Assembly (NCBI RefSeq): GCF_019320115.1
Contig: NC_089589.1
Span: forward strand, 25,892,487-25,956,486
Reading direction: 5' to 3'
Length of the DNA stretch: 64,000 bases
From: Miscanthus floridulus
Lineage: Eukaryota; Streptophyta; Magnoliopsida; Poales; Poaceae
Position numbers and translations under genes: made by a program. Below are positions 22,300-33,400 of this stretch, one piece after another. The stretch's first letter is position 1, and each line of letters starts with the position of its first letter. The notes under the pieces were generated by a model. The model did not search any database. It had not been told where the DNA came from and worked only from the letters and a program-made list of their open reading frames with translations.

Positions 22300-25200
22300 G
22301 TAGGTGGCACAACTGGAGGAAGAAGAGTATATTTTTTCAGCTTCCTTACTGGGAAAAATTGCTTGTAAGGCATAACTTGGATGTTATGCACATCGAGAAA
22401 AATGTCTGTGAAAGCATTATTGGGACATTGCTTCACATAGATGGTAAGAGTAAGGATAGTGAAAAGGCGAGGCTTGACATGCAACATCTTGGGATACGGC
22501 AGGATCAGCATCCGGTGGTGAAGAATGGAAAGTATATTTTGCCATCATCATTGTACTCCTTAAACAGGGACCAGAAGAAGATGCTATGCACATTCTTAGA
22601 AGGAGTGAGGATGCCTGACGGTTACGCGTCTAATATAAAGAGATGTGTGGATGTGAATGGATGTAAGGTTTCTGGACTAAAATCACATGACTATCATGTT
22701 ATTTTACAGAAACTGTTGCCCTTAGTTGCAAGGCATATCTTGCCTGAAGCTGTTGCTAGACCATTGATTGAGCTTAGCAGGTTTTTCAATGCGCTGTGTT
22801 CAAAGGAGCTGGTGCAAACTCATTTAGAAACACTAAGCTCTTCAATTGCAGAGACTTTATGTAAGCTTGAGATGATATTTCCACCAGCATTCTTTGACAT
22901 TATGATGCATTTGCCGGTTCATTTAGCTGAGGAGGCTAAATTTGGTGGACCTGTGTGTTATCGGTGGATGTATCCAATCGAGAGGTATCTACGTACACTT
23001 AAAGGATATGTTAGGAACAAGGCACATCCAGAAGGTTCGATAGCAGAGGGATATATCTTAGAGGAGTGCATGACATTCTGCTCTCGCTTCCTAGAAGACA
23101 TTGAAACGAAGCTGGATCGACCAATGCGCCATGAGAGGAGCGTGGTCAATGAACCACCGGCTGGGTCTAGCATAGTTGGCAGCATCGACTACAGTAAGAA
23201 AGGCTGCAAATTAGAGCATCTTCCTAAATCTGAAATGTTGCGGATGCGGCACTATATGTTATCAAACTGTGATGAGGCACTGAGATGGATCGAGTAAGTG
23301 TTAGAAACATTTTTCTTTGTGTTTTTACACAGTTTATAGTTGAATGCATACTAATATGTTTTTCCCAAAATAAATGTATAGGAAGCATAAGGAGCTGTTG
23401 AGAAGAACTAGCGCACAAGGCGTTGATAAGCGTCACAGGGAGCATTTTGTTGGATGGTTTGAACGTAAGGTGAGTAATGTGCACTTGAGTAGCCTCTCGC
23501 AATGTTAATTTTCAGTTCTCGAACTCTTCAAATGTTGTGGGGAAACTGAAGTGATGTATTGTCATCCCCTATTGCTATCTGTGCAATGCTAGGGAATGCC
23601 ATGAGTGTCAGCAGGCTTAACTCTCATTGTGAGATGCTTTTTCAACATGTTTGCTGGCTCACATTGCTGACTTACTGTACACTATTTTATCAGTTACAAT
23701 AAGATGTAGTACTATGTCAATAATCGCCATATACAGCTGTATTTGTGTCCATCATGTATGTCTTTCCATGGAACTAGGACCATTAGGTTTAAATTCCAGC
23801 CATCACAGTTGCCTTGTTGGTCATTGCACTACTATATCCCTCATGTTACCTGTGATAACTTCCCTCATGTGCTCTTCTTGTTCCTAAACAATCTCTTGTC
23901 AATATAAATATGTGAAGAGATGCTACCCCATTGGCTCAGCATTTGAGTTATTGCTCCCGTCTCAATTTAGGTACTGGAGTTAAACAGGCTGACCTCCAAC
24001 TAATCCCCCTTGCTGAAGAAGGATTAGTCATCATCAGTTGCTTTCTCAAGTTAAGAATCTCAAATATACTTACAAAAAATAATCCCCCTGTTGTGGAGCC
24101 TTTAACCAATCTGAGTAGAGTTAAGCCCACTCCAGTAAAGGGTTACTAAGAAAATAATATCTCTTTGCTGCTAGAAATTAATATCTCTTTGCCCGCTCCA
24201 GTAAATCTCTCTTCACTACTACTTGACCAACCACATAGCAGAATTCTAGCAGTATATACTAGAATGAAATCTGTATGAAAATAATATATAGTAGAATTCT
24301 GCTATGTGGTTGGTCAAAGTAGAATTCTGCTAGAATTTTACATTTCTGAAATCTGCTATGTGGTTGGTCAAAGTAATCTCTCTTACTGCTAGAAAATAAT
24401 ATCTCTTTGCTGCGTTTGGGTGTGATCTTTTGTTATCTGTCATCGGTGGAGAGTTAAGAATAATGCATTGATATATAGTGTCAGGGTTCAAGGTACTTTA
24501 TGCATTGATATATATATATAGTGTCACTTTTAAAATACAGCAGTCCTTATATTTTTTTCTTGCGTGTAGGCCAAGGAACTTTATGAAGAGCGGAAGATCA
24601 GTGAAGAGCTATATGATCTTTCACAGGGTCCTCATTATGTGGCTCGGGTTTTCAACAGATGCGTAATTAATGATTTTTTTTTCCGAACCGCTGCTATAGA
24701 GGCTAGCTTCAATACACAAAATTCAGGAGTTCTAGTGAAGGGTGATGATAGTACGAGCAATATGGATTGGTACGGTGTCCTTAATAAGGTAATCGCACTA
24801 GATTTCCCTGGTGAAAAAGAAGTCATATTGTTTGAGTGTGATTGGTTTGATGTTCCTGCCGCATCCAAGAGTAAAAGTAAAGGGTTCAGTAAGGATCAAT
24901 ATGGGATTATAGATATTGATACAACTCGTCGTCGATATATGAATGATCCTTACGTTCTGGGGACTCAAGTGGAGCAGGTTTTTTACGTTAAATGTGCAAA
25001 TAAACCCAAATGGAGTAGTGTTGTTAGAATGAAGCCTAGGACCTTGTTTTCCATGCCAGAACAAGGAGAAACTGAACAACAGGGACAGATTGATATTGAC
25101 TCAGTCGATGTAGGTGTGGAGGACATGGACATTTGTATCCAGCTTAGAGAGTTGACAAATTGGACAAGGAATGACCTCGATGGAGTGACTGGAGATGCCA

Positions 25201-25352
25201 GCATTATTCAAAGTGCTATACCTGTGCCAGAACCAGATCAAGATGACATACCTGATGATGATGATGAGAATGATGACACCTACATCAACGACGGGCATGT
25301 TGCACCTGTCAACACTTTAGGCCAGGGAGAGGAAGATGAGCTTTTTACATAA
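22300..25352 (+). CDS. TNP2-type transposase, C-terminal part only (DUF4218 and DUF4216 regions)
   Basis: Three exons: about 22300-23293, 23382-23469 and 24570-25352 (TAA). The frame opens with SIFFQLPYWEKLLVRHNLDV and continues MHIEKNVCESIIGTLLHIDG, the conserved TNP2 motif that follows the catalytic core. It then runs through the DUF4218-like LPVHLAEEAKFGGPVCYRWM and RYLRTLKGYVRNKAHPEGSI. Exon 3 carries the DUF4216-like NSGVLVKGDDSTSNMDWYGV and ILFECDWFDV, and an acidic tail. The N-terminal domain and the whole catalytic region are absent. No in-frame stop is visible in the remaining 600 or so codons, in contrast to the other transposase remnants here. There is no obvious ATG before the conserved region. 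It cannot be a functional transposase on its own; it may be simply recent, or retained for another role. Confidence 0.75.
24222..24318. repeat. Inverted repeat in the TNP2 intron
   Basis: The 26-bp arm CTTGACCAACCACATAGCAG..TTCT at 24222-24247 is matched in reverse complement at 24293-24318. A further direct copy of the second arm (CTGCTATGTGGTTGGTCAAA) follows at 24353-24372. The 1.1-kb intron (23470-24569) is otherwise unremarkable. It may be a small MITE remnant. Confidence 0.6.
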
Positions 25353-26114
25353 TTGTGATCCTATATGTATTAATGTGATATTTGTTTCTTTTAATTGGTA
25401 TCTAGTATGCAAACTTTTGTTTAATTTAGACCGTGTGTTGAGCTTAAATTATGATTTTACTTGAATTCTGCAATTTAAGTGGTGCGTAAATTTGTGCTGG
25501 ATGTCGTCAGGTGTTACTTCAATTTTGCAAGCTGAAAATGCAATTCGTTGCCTTTTGCAATTGTATTTTAGATGCTCATTCTAAAAGTGAAGCAATAGTA
25601 GTCAGCTTCCTGTACAAATGAACAGCACCTTCTTGTGCATTTTCTTTGGTGTTGACTGTGCATTTTCTTGTGAGAACCAAGGAGCCAAGGAGCCCTTTCA
25701 CAGGCAACGATGTGGTGTGATGGTCTGTCGCACTTTGCTGTAGTCCGAGGTCCTGGGTGTCCAGTGACATGGCGAAGCGTGTGGCAAAACTGTATACAAA
25801 AAAGTTGAATGCAAGGACTACGAGCAAAGTGATTTGTAGCGCAGTGGTAAGGACCATTTCAAGTAGAAATGGAGGTGGGTTCGAAGTTCGACTCCTCTAT
25901 TTGCATGTTTTTACATGCAGTTTTTTTTCTCTATTTTTTTCTAATAAATATGCAGTTTTTTCTCTATTTTTTTCTAATAAATAATAAATGAAGTTCTAAA
26001 ATTGAGCGTTTGATTCTAGTAATTAGAGCTCTATAGTCTCTAAAGTTTTTAAACTTTAAATTGTTTTGATGATTAGGCAATTCAAACTAAAGCAAATAAA
26101 TTGTTTTTAAACTA
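25353..26114. other. 3' flank of the TNP2 gene with a tRNA-like segment
   Basis: Non-coding sequence between the TNP2 stop and the right subterminal array. It contains the SINE-like block listed separately and a short duplication (TTTTTTCTCTATTTTTTTCT) near 25922-25975. Confidence 0.5.
25828..25912 (+). mobile_element. tRNA-derived SINE-like fragment
   Basis: TAGCGCAGTGG at 25837-25847 fits an RNA polymerase III A box, and AGTTCGACTCC at 25885-25895 fits a B box. The spacing is close to that of tRNA-derived SINEs. No tRNA cloverleaf can be formed that I can see, and no duplication was identified, so this is a fragment. Confidence 0.45.
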
Positions 26115-26939
26115 TAAATTGTTTTCTAGATGCAACAGGCACATGAGCTATCGAAACAAAGGTTAAGTTTTAGACAACGTTATTTCATCGTGGCCACAAC
26201 CAGGCATAATCGCAACCAACTAAATATTCATGGCAACAAACACAAATCAAACGCAACGAATTGTTTTCTGGATGCAACAGGCACATGAGCTATCGCAACA
26301 AAGGTTAAGTTTTAGACAACGTTATTTCATCGTGGCCACAACCAGGCATAATCGCAACCAACTAAATATTCATGGCAACAAACACAAATCAAACGCAACG
26401 AATTGTTTTCTGGATGCAACAGGCACATGAGCTATCGCAACAAAGGTTAAGTTTTAGACAACGTTATTTCATCATGGCCACAACCAGGCATAATCGCAAC
26501 CAACTAAATAATCATGGCAACGAACACAAATCAAACGCAACGAATTGTTTTCTGGATGCAACAGGCATATGAGCTATCGCAACAAAGGTTAAGTTTTAGA
26601 CAACGCTATTTCATCGTGGCCACAAGCAGGCATAATCGCAACCAACTAAATATTCATGGCAACAAACACAAATCTATCGCAACACTAAATCAATATTATC
26701 GCAATGCACAATTAGTTGTGGCAATAGGTACCCAAAAAGGCAACCACCTTGTTCACTGTGGCATTAACACCAACTTATTGCAACGAATGTTTTAACTGAC
26801 GCAACCCACATTTTTTGTGGCCATAAGATCCAGATATCGCAACCCATTAATATGTTGGTTGCTATAAAACAAAATATTGCAACCAAATGTGTGGTGTTGC
26901 GAAAAAAAATGGTGCTCTAAGGGTCAATTCCTAGTAGTG
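26115..26939. repeat. Right subterminal repeats with a 142-bp tandem array
   Basis: GGCACATGAGCTATCG recurs at 26139, 26281, 26423 and 26565 (the last with one change), giving four near-identical 142-bp units. Each contains CGCAACAAAGGTTAAG, GTGGCCACAACCAGGC and CGCAACCAACTAAATA. The near identity of the units implies recent amplification or homogenisation. The array is followed by isolated GCAAC/GTTGC motifs up to the terminus at 26939. Open frames of about 66 codons repeat with the unit and are not genes. Confidence 0.85.
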
Positions 26940-29814
26940 TAACTTATATTTGATTGATTGTGTGTCCTTTACAATAGCCGAGGTCCAATATTTATACTCA
27001 GAGCCTAAACATGAACCCTACTCGAGCACTACCCATTTCAATCTTTGGCATAGAAGAAAATATTCCTAATTTAAGATAACTTGGACCATAATCTTTCCCT
27101 TTTTGTAGAGTCCGATATGTAGTTTCTTGGTGCCAACCATAGCTCATCATCACTATCTGCTGACATCATCCAAAGGGATCCGATTCCAGAGTCGTATCTG
27201 AATCAGCTGATATCGATCCTTATACAATCAATTCCTTGATTGGCATGATTTTGAAAGCTTTGAGTTCCCACATTTTTCTCTCCAAATTTTGGTGTAAACA
27301 CAACCTATATCTAGTGGATTTCACCTCTGAAGATGCTAACTTGAAGACATGCCTATTCACCAAAACATCACTTGGGTGGCTGTGTCATAGAAGACTTGCT
27401 CATGTTGGGATGAGCTCACTCAAGAAACTTATGAAGAATGAATTGGTGAGAGGGTTGAAGGATATGAAATTTGAGAAGGACAAGCTTTGTAGTGAATGTC
27501 AAGCCAGCAAACAAGTTGCAAACACTCATCCTACAAAAGATTTCATGTCAACAACAAGGGTGCTAGAGCTCCTTCACATGGACTTATTTGGACCAACAAC
27601 ATACAAGAGTTTGGGAGGAAATCTTTATTGTCTTGTGATTGTTGATGACTACTCTAGATATACATGGGTGTTCTTCCTTCATGACAAGACTGGTTGCTTC
27701 ATGTTTCAAGAAGTTTGCCAAGAGAGCACAAAATGAGTTTGAAGTGAAGCTCAAGAAGATTAGAAGTGATAATAGAAAAGAGTTTGACAACACAAACATT
27801 GAAGCCTGTTGTGATGAAGTTGGAATCAAGCATGAGGTCTCCGTAACATACACTCCTCAATAAAATGGTGTAGTTGATAGAAAGAACCAGACACTAATCA
27901 TACTTGCAAGAACAATGCTTGATGAGTACAACACACCCAAAGCTCTATGGGCAGAAGCTATCAACACCGCATGCTATGCATCGAACCACCTATTCCTTCA
28001 AAAGTTTCTTGGCAAGACACCTTATGAGTTGCTCAATGGGAAGAAGTCAGATGTCATATTCTTCTGGGTGTTTGGCTGCAAATGCTACATCTACAAGAAG
28101 AGGCAACACCTAGGGAAGTTTTAAAGACGTTGTGATATTGGTTTTCTTGTTGGTTACTCATCAAAGTCCAAAGCATATAGAGTATTTAATCATGCCACTA
28201 GCTTGGTTGAAGAAATATATGATGTGGAATTTGATGAATCTAATGGCTCCCAAGGAGCACATGAGAATCTTGATGATGTAGGTGATGAACCATTGAGGGA
28301 GGCCATGAAGAATATTCTGGTTGGAGACATCAAGACTAAAGATGATGAAGATAATGTACAAGTGATTGATCCACCTTCTTCATCAAATATGCCACAAGAT
28401 GGTGATAAAGATGGGAGAGTAGAAAATGAAGATACTCATGTCTCCCATGATCAAATGGTGGCCCAAGCACAAGATGTTGATGCTCCACAACCTCCCCCTC
28501 AAGTGATTGATAGAAGAAATTCACCTCTACTACAAGCTCATCCACAAGATCTCATCATAGGGAGTCCATCAAAGGGTGTAATGACTCAATCTCAAAAACT
28601 TGCTTCTTTTATTGAACATCACTCTTTTGTCTCTTATGTTGAACCTAAGAATGTAGAAGAAGCTCTTCAAGATTCCGATTAGATAAATGCCATGCATGAA
28701 GAGTTGAACAACTTCGCCCGCAATGAAGTTTTAACTCTTGAAGAGCGACCACAAGGTGCAAGAGTCATTGGAACAAAGTGGGTGTTCCGCAACAAGCAAG
28801 ATGATCAAGGCGTTGTTGTGACAAACAAGGCAAGACTAGTTGCAAAGGGGTTCTCTCAAGTTAAATGGTTGGATTTTGGAGAGACCTTTGCACCAGTTGC
28901 AAGACTTGAAGCCATTTGTATCCTCCTTGCATATGCATCACATCATGAAATAAAACTATATCAAATGGATGTTAAACATGCATTTTTAAATGGCTTCATA
29001 AATAAACCAGTCTGTGTTGATCAACCTTTCGGGTTTGAAGACCCTAGATATCCTAATCATGTTTATAGGTTGTCTAAGGCGCTATATGGGCTTAAGCAAG
29101 CCCTAAGAGCTTAGTATGAATGCCATCAGGATTTCCTTATTGAGAAGGGCTTCACCATTGGGAAGGTCGACACCACAATATTCACCAAGAAGCTTGATGG
29201 TGAGTCTTTATTTGTCAAGTATATGTAGATGATATCATCTTTGGATCATCAAATGAAGATTCTTGCAAAGAGTTTGGTGAATTGATGTCGAAGGAGTTTG
29301 AGATGTCTATGATTGGAGAGCTTACATTCTGTCGGGTACCTTAGAATGGGGTACCCCAAGCAAAACATCAAATGGGTTGCCCAAGTCCCATCTAAGAAAT
29401 AATAATGATGATAAAAGCAAAAAGATAAGTCATGGGCCCCTCCCCGTCGCGACCAGGACCACTGGGACCTCCTCCTCCTCGCCTCGAGCCCCGAGAAGGA
29501 GGTCTCGACATCCAGGCGAGGCTCCCCAGGGAAGGCCTCAGCAGGAAACGCCGTCTCCACCTCGCCCGAGGCTCTCCACAGAAGGCCTCAGCAGGAGGCG
29601 CGTTCTCCGTACCGCGCGAGGCCTCTCGCGCGAAGCCTCGGCAAGGAGCCTGATCTCCGTCTCGCGCGAGGCCCCATTCTCCATGTCGCTCGAGGCCGGC
29701 TCGCCCGCGGTCCATCGCCCCCCGCCTCGGCCGACCCTCCCGACAGCCGGTCACGTCCCATTAATGCTTTCAACCACTCCCGTGATCTCAGCCGGACAGC
29801 GGCTCAACGTCACA

Positions 29815-30612
29815 GAAAGACCGACGCGACCCGAAGTCGCATCAGCACCATACCGGCCAGGATAGGGCACGGCGGGGATTACCGGCCACTGTGTCCAAAC
29901 ACTGTGACCACGATCAGCCGCCGTCAGCACCTGGGACAGGATGTGGCGGGGGTTACTGGCCACTGTGTCCTACCACTGTGTCCATGATCAGCCGCCCGCT
30001 CAAGGCCTCGGCGCTGTACACTAAGGCCTCGGCACTGTACATCAGGGCCTCGGCAATGTTGGGGTCCGCGCCTGTCGAGACCCCCCCACCGTAGTACCAG
30101 CCTCGGCCCCGACCAAGTTTCGGCCTCATGCATAGTCCGTCCACAGCGGCTTATGGTCACCGCCACGTCCACTCCGAGGCATTCCTGGGGCTTCCACGAC
30201 GCACAGGACAGGAGAAAGACCGACGCGACCCGAAGTCGCATCAGCACCATACCGGCCAGGATAGGGCACGGCGGGGATTACCGGCCACTGTGTCCAAACA
30301 CTGTGACCACGATCAGCCGCCGTCAGCACCTGGGACAGGATGTGGCGGGGGTTACTGGCCACTGTGTCCTACCACTATGTCCACGATCAGCCGCCCGCTC
30401 AAGGCCTCGGCGCTGTACACCAAGGCCTCGGCACTGTACATCAGGGCCTCGGCAATGTTGGGGTCCACGCCTGCCGAGACCCCCCCACCGCAGTACCAGC
30501 CTCAGCCCCGACCAAGTTTCGGCCTCGTGCATAGTCCGTCCATAGTGGCTTATGGTCGCCGCCACGTCCACTCCGAGGCATTCCTAGGGCTTCCACGACG
30601 CACAGGATAGGA
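29815..30612. repeat. 399-bp tandem duplication within the solo LTR
   Basis: GAAAGACCGACGCGACCCGA starts at 29815 and at 30214, and the following bases match almost throughout, including TCAAGGCCTCGGCGCTGTAC blocks. The second copy ends near 30612 where GGAGAAAACACAGG diverges. It lies upstream of the TATA box, so it may have doubled regulatory sequence in U3. Confidence 0.85.
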
Positions 30613-30778
30613 GAAAACACAGGACCTGATGGGACGACCACACCGCCCCAGTACTCCAAGGATGGGCCGCTCCGACGACCACACCGCCACAGGAACAGGC
30701 CACAGGGCTTGGACATGCCGTCCCTGTCGGCATGACGCCGCATAGTAATACATGTACTGCCCTTGTCCCCCCTTCAAC

Positions 30779-30786
30779 TATAAAAG
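30779..30786 (+). promoter_or_regulatory. TATA box of the TGTCGG solo LTR
   Basis: TATAAAAG within CAACTATAAAAGGAGAGGAC. About 330 bp remain to the LTR's end, consistent with R plus U5. Confidence 0.65.
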
Positions 30787-31963
30787 GAGAGGACTTGGGC
30801 CACTTAGAGGGGACGCCTGGAGAACACACACACACGCACACCTTCCAGCCGCTTGAGAGCAACGTCTCAGACAGCCCCACGACACCCTGCCGAGACCTGG
30901 GACAAGTTCCCTCTCTCCCTTAGCTTGTAACCCCCTACTACAAGCACTTTGGTGCAAGGAATACAAGTTCTATCCCTCAGACTGGACGTAGGGCGCCGAT
31001 TGCCTGAACCAGTATAAATCTTGTGTCTCTTTGCATCACCATCCGGAATCGGGAGCACGCAGAACAAATTCACTAGTCGGTTGAGGACCCCCCGGTCCGA
31101 AACACCGACACATTCTTTCTTGGTTTTCAAGTCAAGCAAATGAGAGAAGGGATTTTCATCTCTCAAAAAATATACCAAGGATCTTCTCAAAAGGTTCAAT
31201 ATGGATGAATGTAAGCCAATCAAGACACCAATGTCATCCAATGGACATCTCGACCTAGATGAGGGAGGTAAAACGGTTGATCAAACTCTCTAACACTCTA
31301 TGATTGACAGCTTGTTATATTTAACCGCATCTAGGCCCGACATCATGTTTAGTGTGTGTATGTGTGATAGATTTCAAGCTAATCCTAAGGAAGCTCATTT
31401 AATTACCGTTAAAAGAATCTTTAGGTACCTTAAGCACACACCAAGCATTGGCCTTTGGTATCCCAAAGGAGCTAGATTTGAATTAATTGGCTATTCCATT
31501 TCAGATTATGCCGGTTGCAAAGTTGATAGGAAAAGCACATCCGGAGGGTGCCATTTGCTTGGTAGATCACTTGTGTCTTGGTCCTCCAAGAAGCAAAATA
31601 GTGTGGCCTTGTCCACTGCCAAAGCGGAATACATTGCCGTGGGTGCTTGTTGTGCACAAATACTTTACATGAAGCAAACTTTGCTAGACTATGATGTAGT
31701 TCTAGAAAAGATACCACTTTTGTGTAAAAATGAGAGTGCGGTAAAGCTTGCTAATAATCCAGTTCAACACTCTCACACCAAGCACAAAGATATCTGCCAT
31801 TACTTTCTTAGAGATCATGTTGCTAAAAATGATATATCACTAGAAGGTGTAAGGACCGAGGATCAATTGGCGGATATCTTCACTAAACCACTAGATGAGG
31901 CTACATTTTGTCGGTTGAGGAATGAGCTCAATGTTCTTGATTTTAGCAACTTCACTAGAAAAT

Positions 31964-33400
31964 GAGCTTGTGTTGTCCCTTGCATTGCATTGTAATATAC
32001 AACATGTTTAACTTTTGGTAATGCATTTATGGCTTGTCTAAATGGTTAAGATAACCACCGAAAAGCGTGTAAAGAAGCTTAACCTTGGATCAAACTTGAC
32101 AAGCAACTAGAATTACTTTCAAGTATTACATTGCATATGCATGTATGTTGTTTTATCGTTTCTCTTCAATCACCCTTTTATTGCCTATTTTCTTAAATAG
32201 AATTATAGCCTAAGGCAAAATACTTTGAAAAATTTGAGGGTTTGAGAGAGGTCACTCACATCAGTCCCAATTGGTGTTTATTTGGGTCTTATTGAAGTTG
32301 GGACTTGATTGGGAATAGGTAGCACGAAGGAACATTGAAGATTAGCTGAAAAAGGATGACCGAACACTAGATCGGACTCTGCTCCCTGCGTCTAGTCAGT
32401 TCACAGGAGGTGAACCGTTGCTACATAAGAGTGACTGGATGTTGAAACAGTTCCTTTCCCATGTCCAGTTAGTTGGTGATCCTATGTTCGGTCAAGCGAA
32501 GAAGTTGGAGACAGGGTCAACTGGACTCTGGCTGAGTCCGATCAGGGACAACTAGATGCGTCCGGTTGTGACTTGAGGGGATTTGGACCTCTCTGTTGTC
32601 GATTGGACTCTAGGTGGCAGCGTCTGGTCATTGCCACCGGAGCATCCGGTTAGTAGAAGTTGGTTAGATCTAGGACTCTATTTTGTTTCCTTTCTTAATC
32701 CATCACGGGGGCCACCACATAATCCCGCGTCGACATCGCCTCCATCTTCCATCCACCGCCATCACGCCCGTTCCTCATGCGTGTGCCCTAGCCATGACTC
32801 TGCCTTCGCTCCGCGCCACCGCGCCATCATGCCGCTCCGCCACCTGCTCACGCCGCCACGCCTACACCACCTCTATCGCGTGCCCACGCCGCACTATGCC
32901 ACCGCACCCACGTCGCCCGCAGCACTCTTGTGCCATCGCCTGCACCTCCCTTGCCGCACTGATCCATGCATCCATGCCCTAGTGCCGCCAGCAATAGAGC
33001 CACCATGCCCTAGCGTCGCCTAAGCATCGCCGGTACCCTACCTACCATCACTAGTGCAGCATTGCCTCGCTGGAACCCTAACCCTAGGCATTTTCCTGGT
33101 GGTGCCCTCATGTTTCGTTCCTCTGCTCTTTGATTTGCCGGTTCATCAGGTAGCAAACCCTCATTTCTAATTTTGTACCTATTGCTTGCTTCTTAGGGTT
33201 TCGTATCTCTAGATGTATATTGAAATTATTCATATATCTGATCTATTCTATCGTGTAGCGAGTCGGTGTGTTTGAGGTCACTTTGGCAGTTGTCAGTCAA
33301 CTCAGGGCCAAGCTCACGAGTACGGATCGAGGCCAAGCCTCGGAAGTGACAGTTGGCAGTTGATTCTTGTCAGTGGCCATTGTTCTTTTTAGCTCCAGCA
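31964..33400. other. Sirevirus spacer between pol and the 3' ORF
   Basis: Non-coding sequence after the pol stop. It includes a cluster of degenerate GACTGGAC/GTCCGGT motifs (32360-32660) resembling those in the LTRs. A GC-rich Pro/His-rich open stretch (32700-33020) has no recognisable domain. A splice-acceptor-like region may precede the downstream frame. Confidence 0.5.

Larger units (their letters stand above)
15546..26939. mobile_element. CACTA transposon, 11.4 kb, complete ends, two divergent genes
   Basis: Ends are CACTACTAGGAATCAGG at 15546 and its inverted partner CACTACTAGGAATTGAC (minus strand, from 26939); the first 13 bases match exactly. A 3-bp duplication TAA flanks both ends (15543-15545, 26940-26942). 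The subterminal 800 bp on each side are dense in GTTGCAA/TTGCAAC-type motifs, including tandem arrays of 112 bp (left) and 142 bp (right). Inside are a minus-strand TNPA-like gene (16646-21479) and a plus-strand TNP2 C-terminal gene (22300-25352), arranged back to back. The element sits in the LTR of the gypsy element and shows the least decay of the large elements here. Confidence 0.93.
5504..27300 (-). mobile_element. Tat-lineage Ty3/gypsy retrotransposon, 3' end deleted, pol missing
   Basis: Reading on the minus strand, the 5' LTR starts TGTTTACACC at 27300 and ends GTCAACA at 14115 (interrupted by a CACTA). A primer-binding-like stretch, gag and a retropepsin domain follow. Reverse transcriptase, RNase H and integrase are absent. 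Two frames on the opposite strand occupy 5504-10250, the arrangement known from Tat-lineage elements that carry antisense ORFs. The left end is not an LTR: at 5504 the element abuts the Sirevirus 5' LTR in a deletion junction, so its 3' LTR and left duplication are gone. The first bases beyond the 5' LTR (CAACC, 27301-27305) would be the surviving duplication. The element lies inside the Sirevirus integrase gene. Confidence 0.85.
14115..27300 (-). repeat. 5' LTR of the gypsy element, split by a CACTA insertion
   Basis: The LTR consists of 14115-15545 and 26943-27300, together about 1.79 kb, with ends TGTTTACACC (27300) and GTCAACA (14115). The 11.4-kb CACTA element lies between, with the duplication TAA on each side. 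The LTR contains repeated blocks such as GTGGGGCATGAGGCAGAATC (14640 on) and GCAGTGGAGGTCGAYCGGAT (15296 on, 15371 on). No partner LTR survives at the left end. Confidence 0.8.
29330..31110 (+). mobile_element. Solo LTR with TGTCGG/CCGACA ends
   Basis: The 1,781-bp insert is flanked by a perfect 5-bp duplication CATTC (29325-29329, 31111-31115). Removing it restores the reading frame of the host element. It begins TGTCGGGTACC and ends CGAAACACCGACA, with short inverted ends TGTCGG/CCGACA. A TATA box at 30779 gives the plus orientation. It is GC-rich, contains a 399-bp duplication and has no gag or pol; its long open frames reflect base composition. Most likely it is a gypsy-type solo LTR; a terminal-repeat element without coding capacity is the alternative. 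Confidence 0.8.
27301..31963 (+). pseudogene. Sirevirus pol remnant: integrase, reverse transcriptase, RNase H
   Basis: Coding remains run in copia order. 27311-27740: end of the pre-integrase zinc region (CHRRLAHVGMSSLKKLMKN, CSECQASKQ) and integrase core (LLHMDLFGP, VIVDDYSRYTWVFF). After a frameshift near 27700 come IRSDNRKEF and a TAA at 27860. 28692-29320: reverse transcriptase with GARVIGTKWVFRNK, ARLVAKGFSQ, QMDVKHAFLNG, a TAG near 29112 and the YVDD active-site box at 29222-29233, reached only after another frameshift. A solo LTR interrupts at 29330. 31116-31963: end of reverse transcriptase and RNase H (DRKSTSGGCHLLG, ALSTAKAEYIAVG, TEDQLADIFTKPL). Protease, gag and the integrase N terminus are missing because of the deletion at 5503/5504 and the gypsy insertion. 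Non-functional. Confidence 0.88.

Noticed and set aside
25837..25895. A tRNA gene
   Set aside because: Only the A-box and B-box words are present. I could not form acceptor or anticodon stems, so it is listed as a SINE-like fragment.
26115..26690. Regular repeats that might be taken for a CRISPR array
   Set aside because: Units are 142-bp direct tandem repeats without unique spacers, inside CACTA subterminal DNA of a plant genome.
29377..30620. Long open frames on both strands, rich in Ser, Arg and Pro
   Set aside because: They lie in a GC-rich solo LTR bounded by an exact duplication. They repeat with the 399-bp unit and match no domain.
32583..33023. Pro/His-rich frame upstream of the Sirevirus 3' ORF
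   Set aside because: Low complexity, no domain, and ordinary for a GC-rich spacer.
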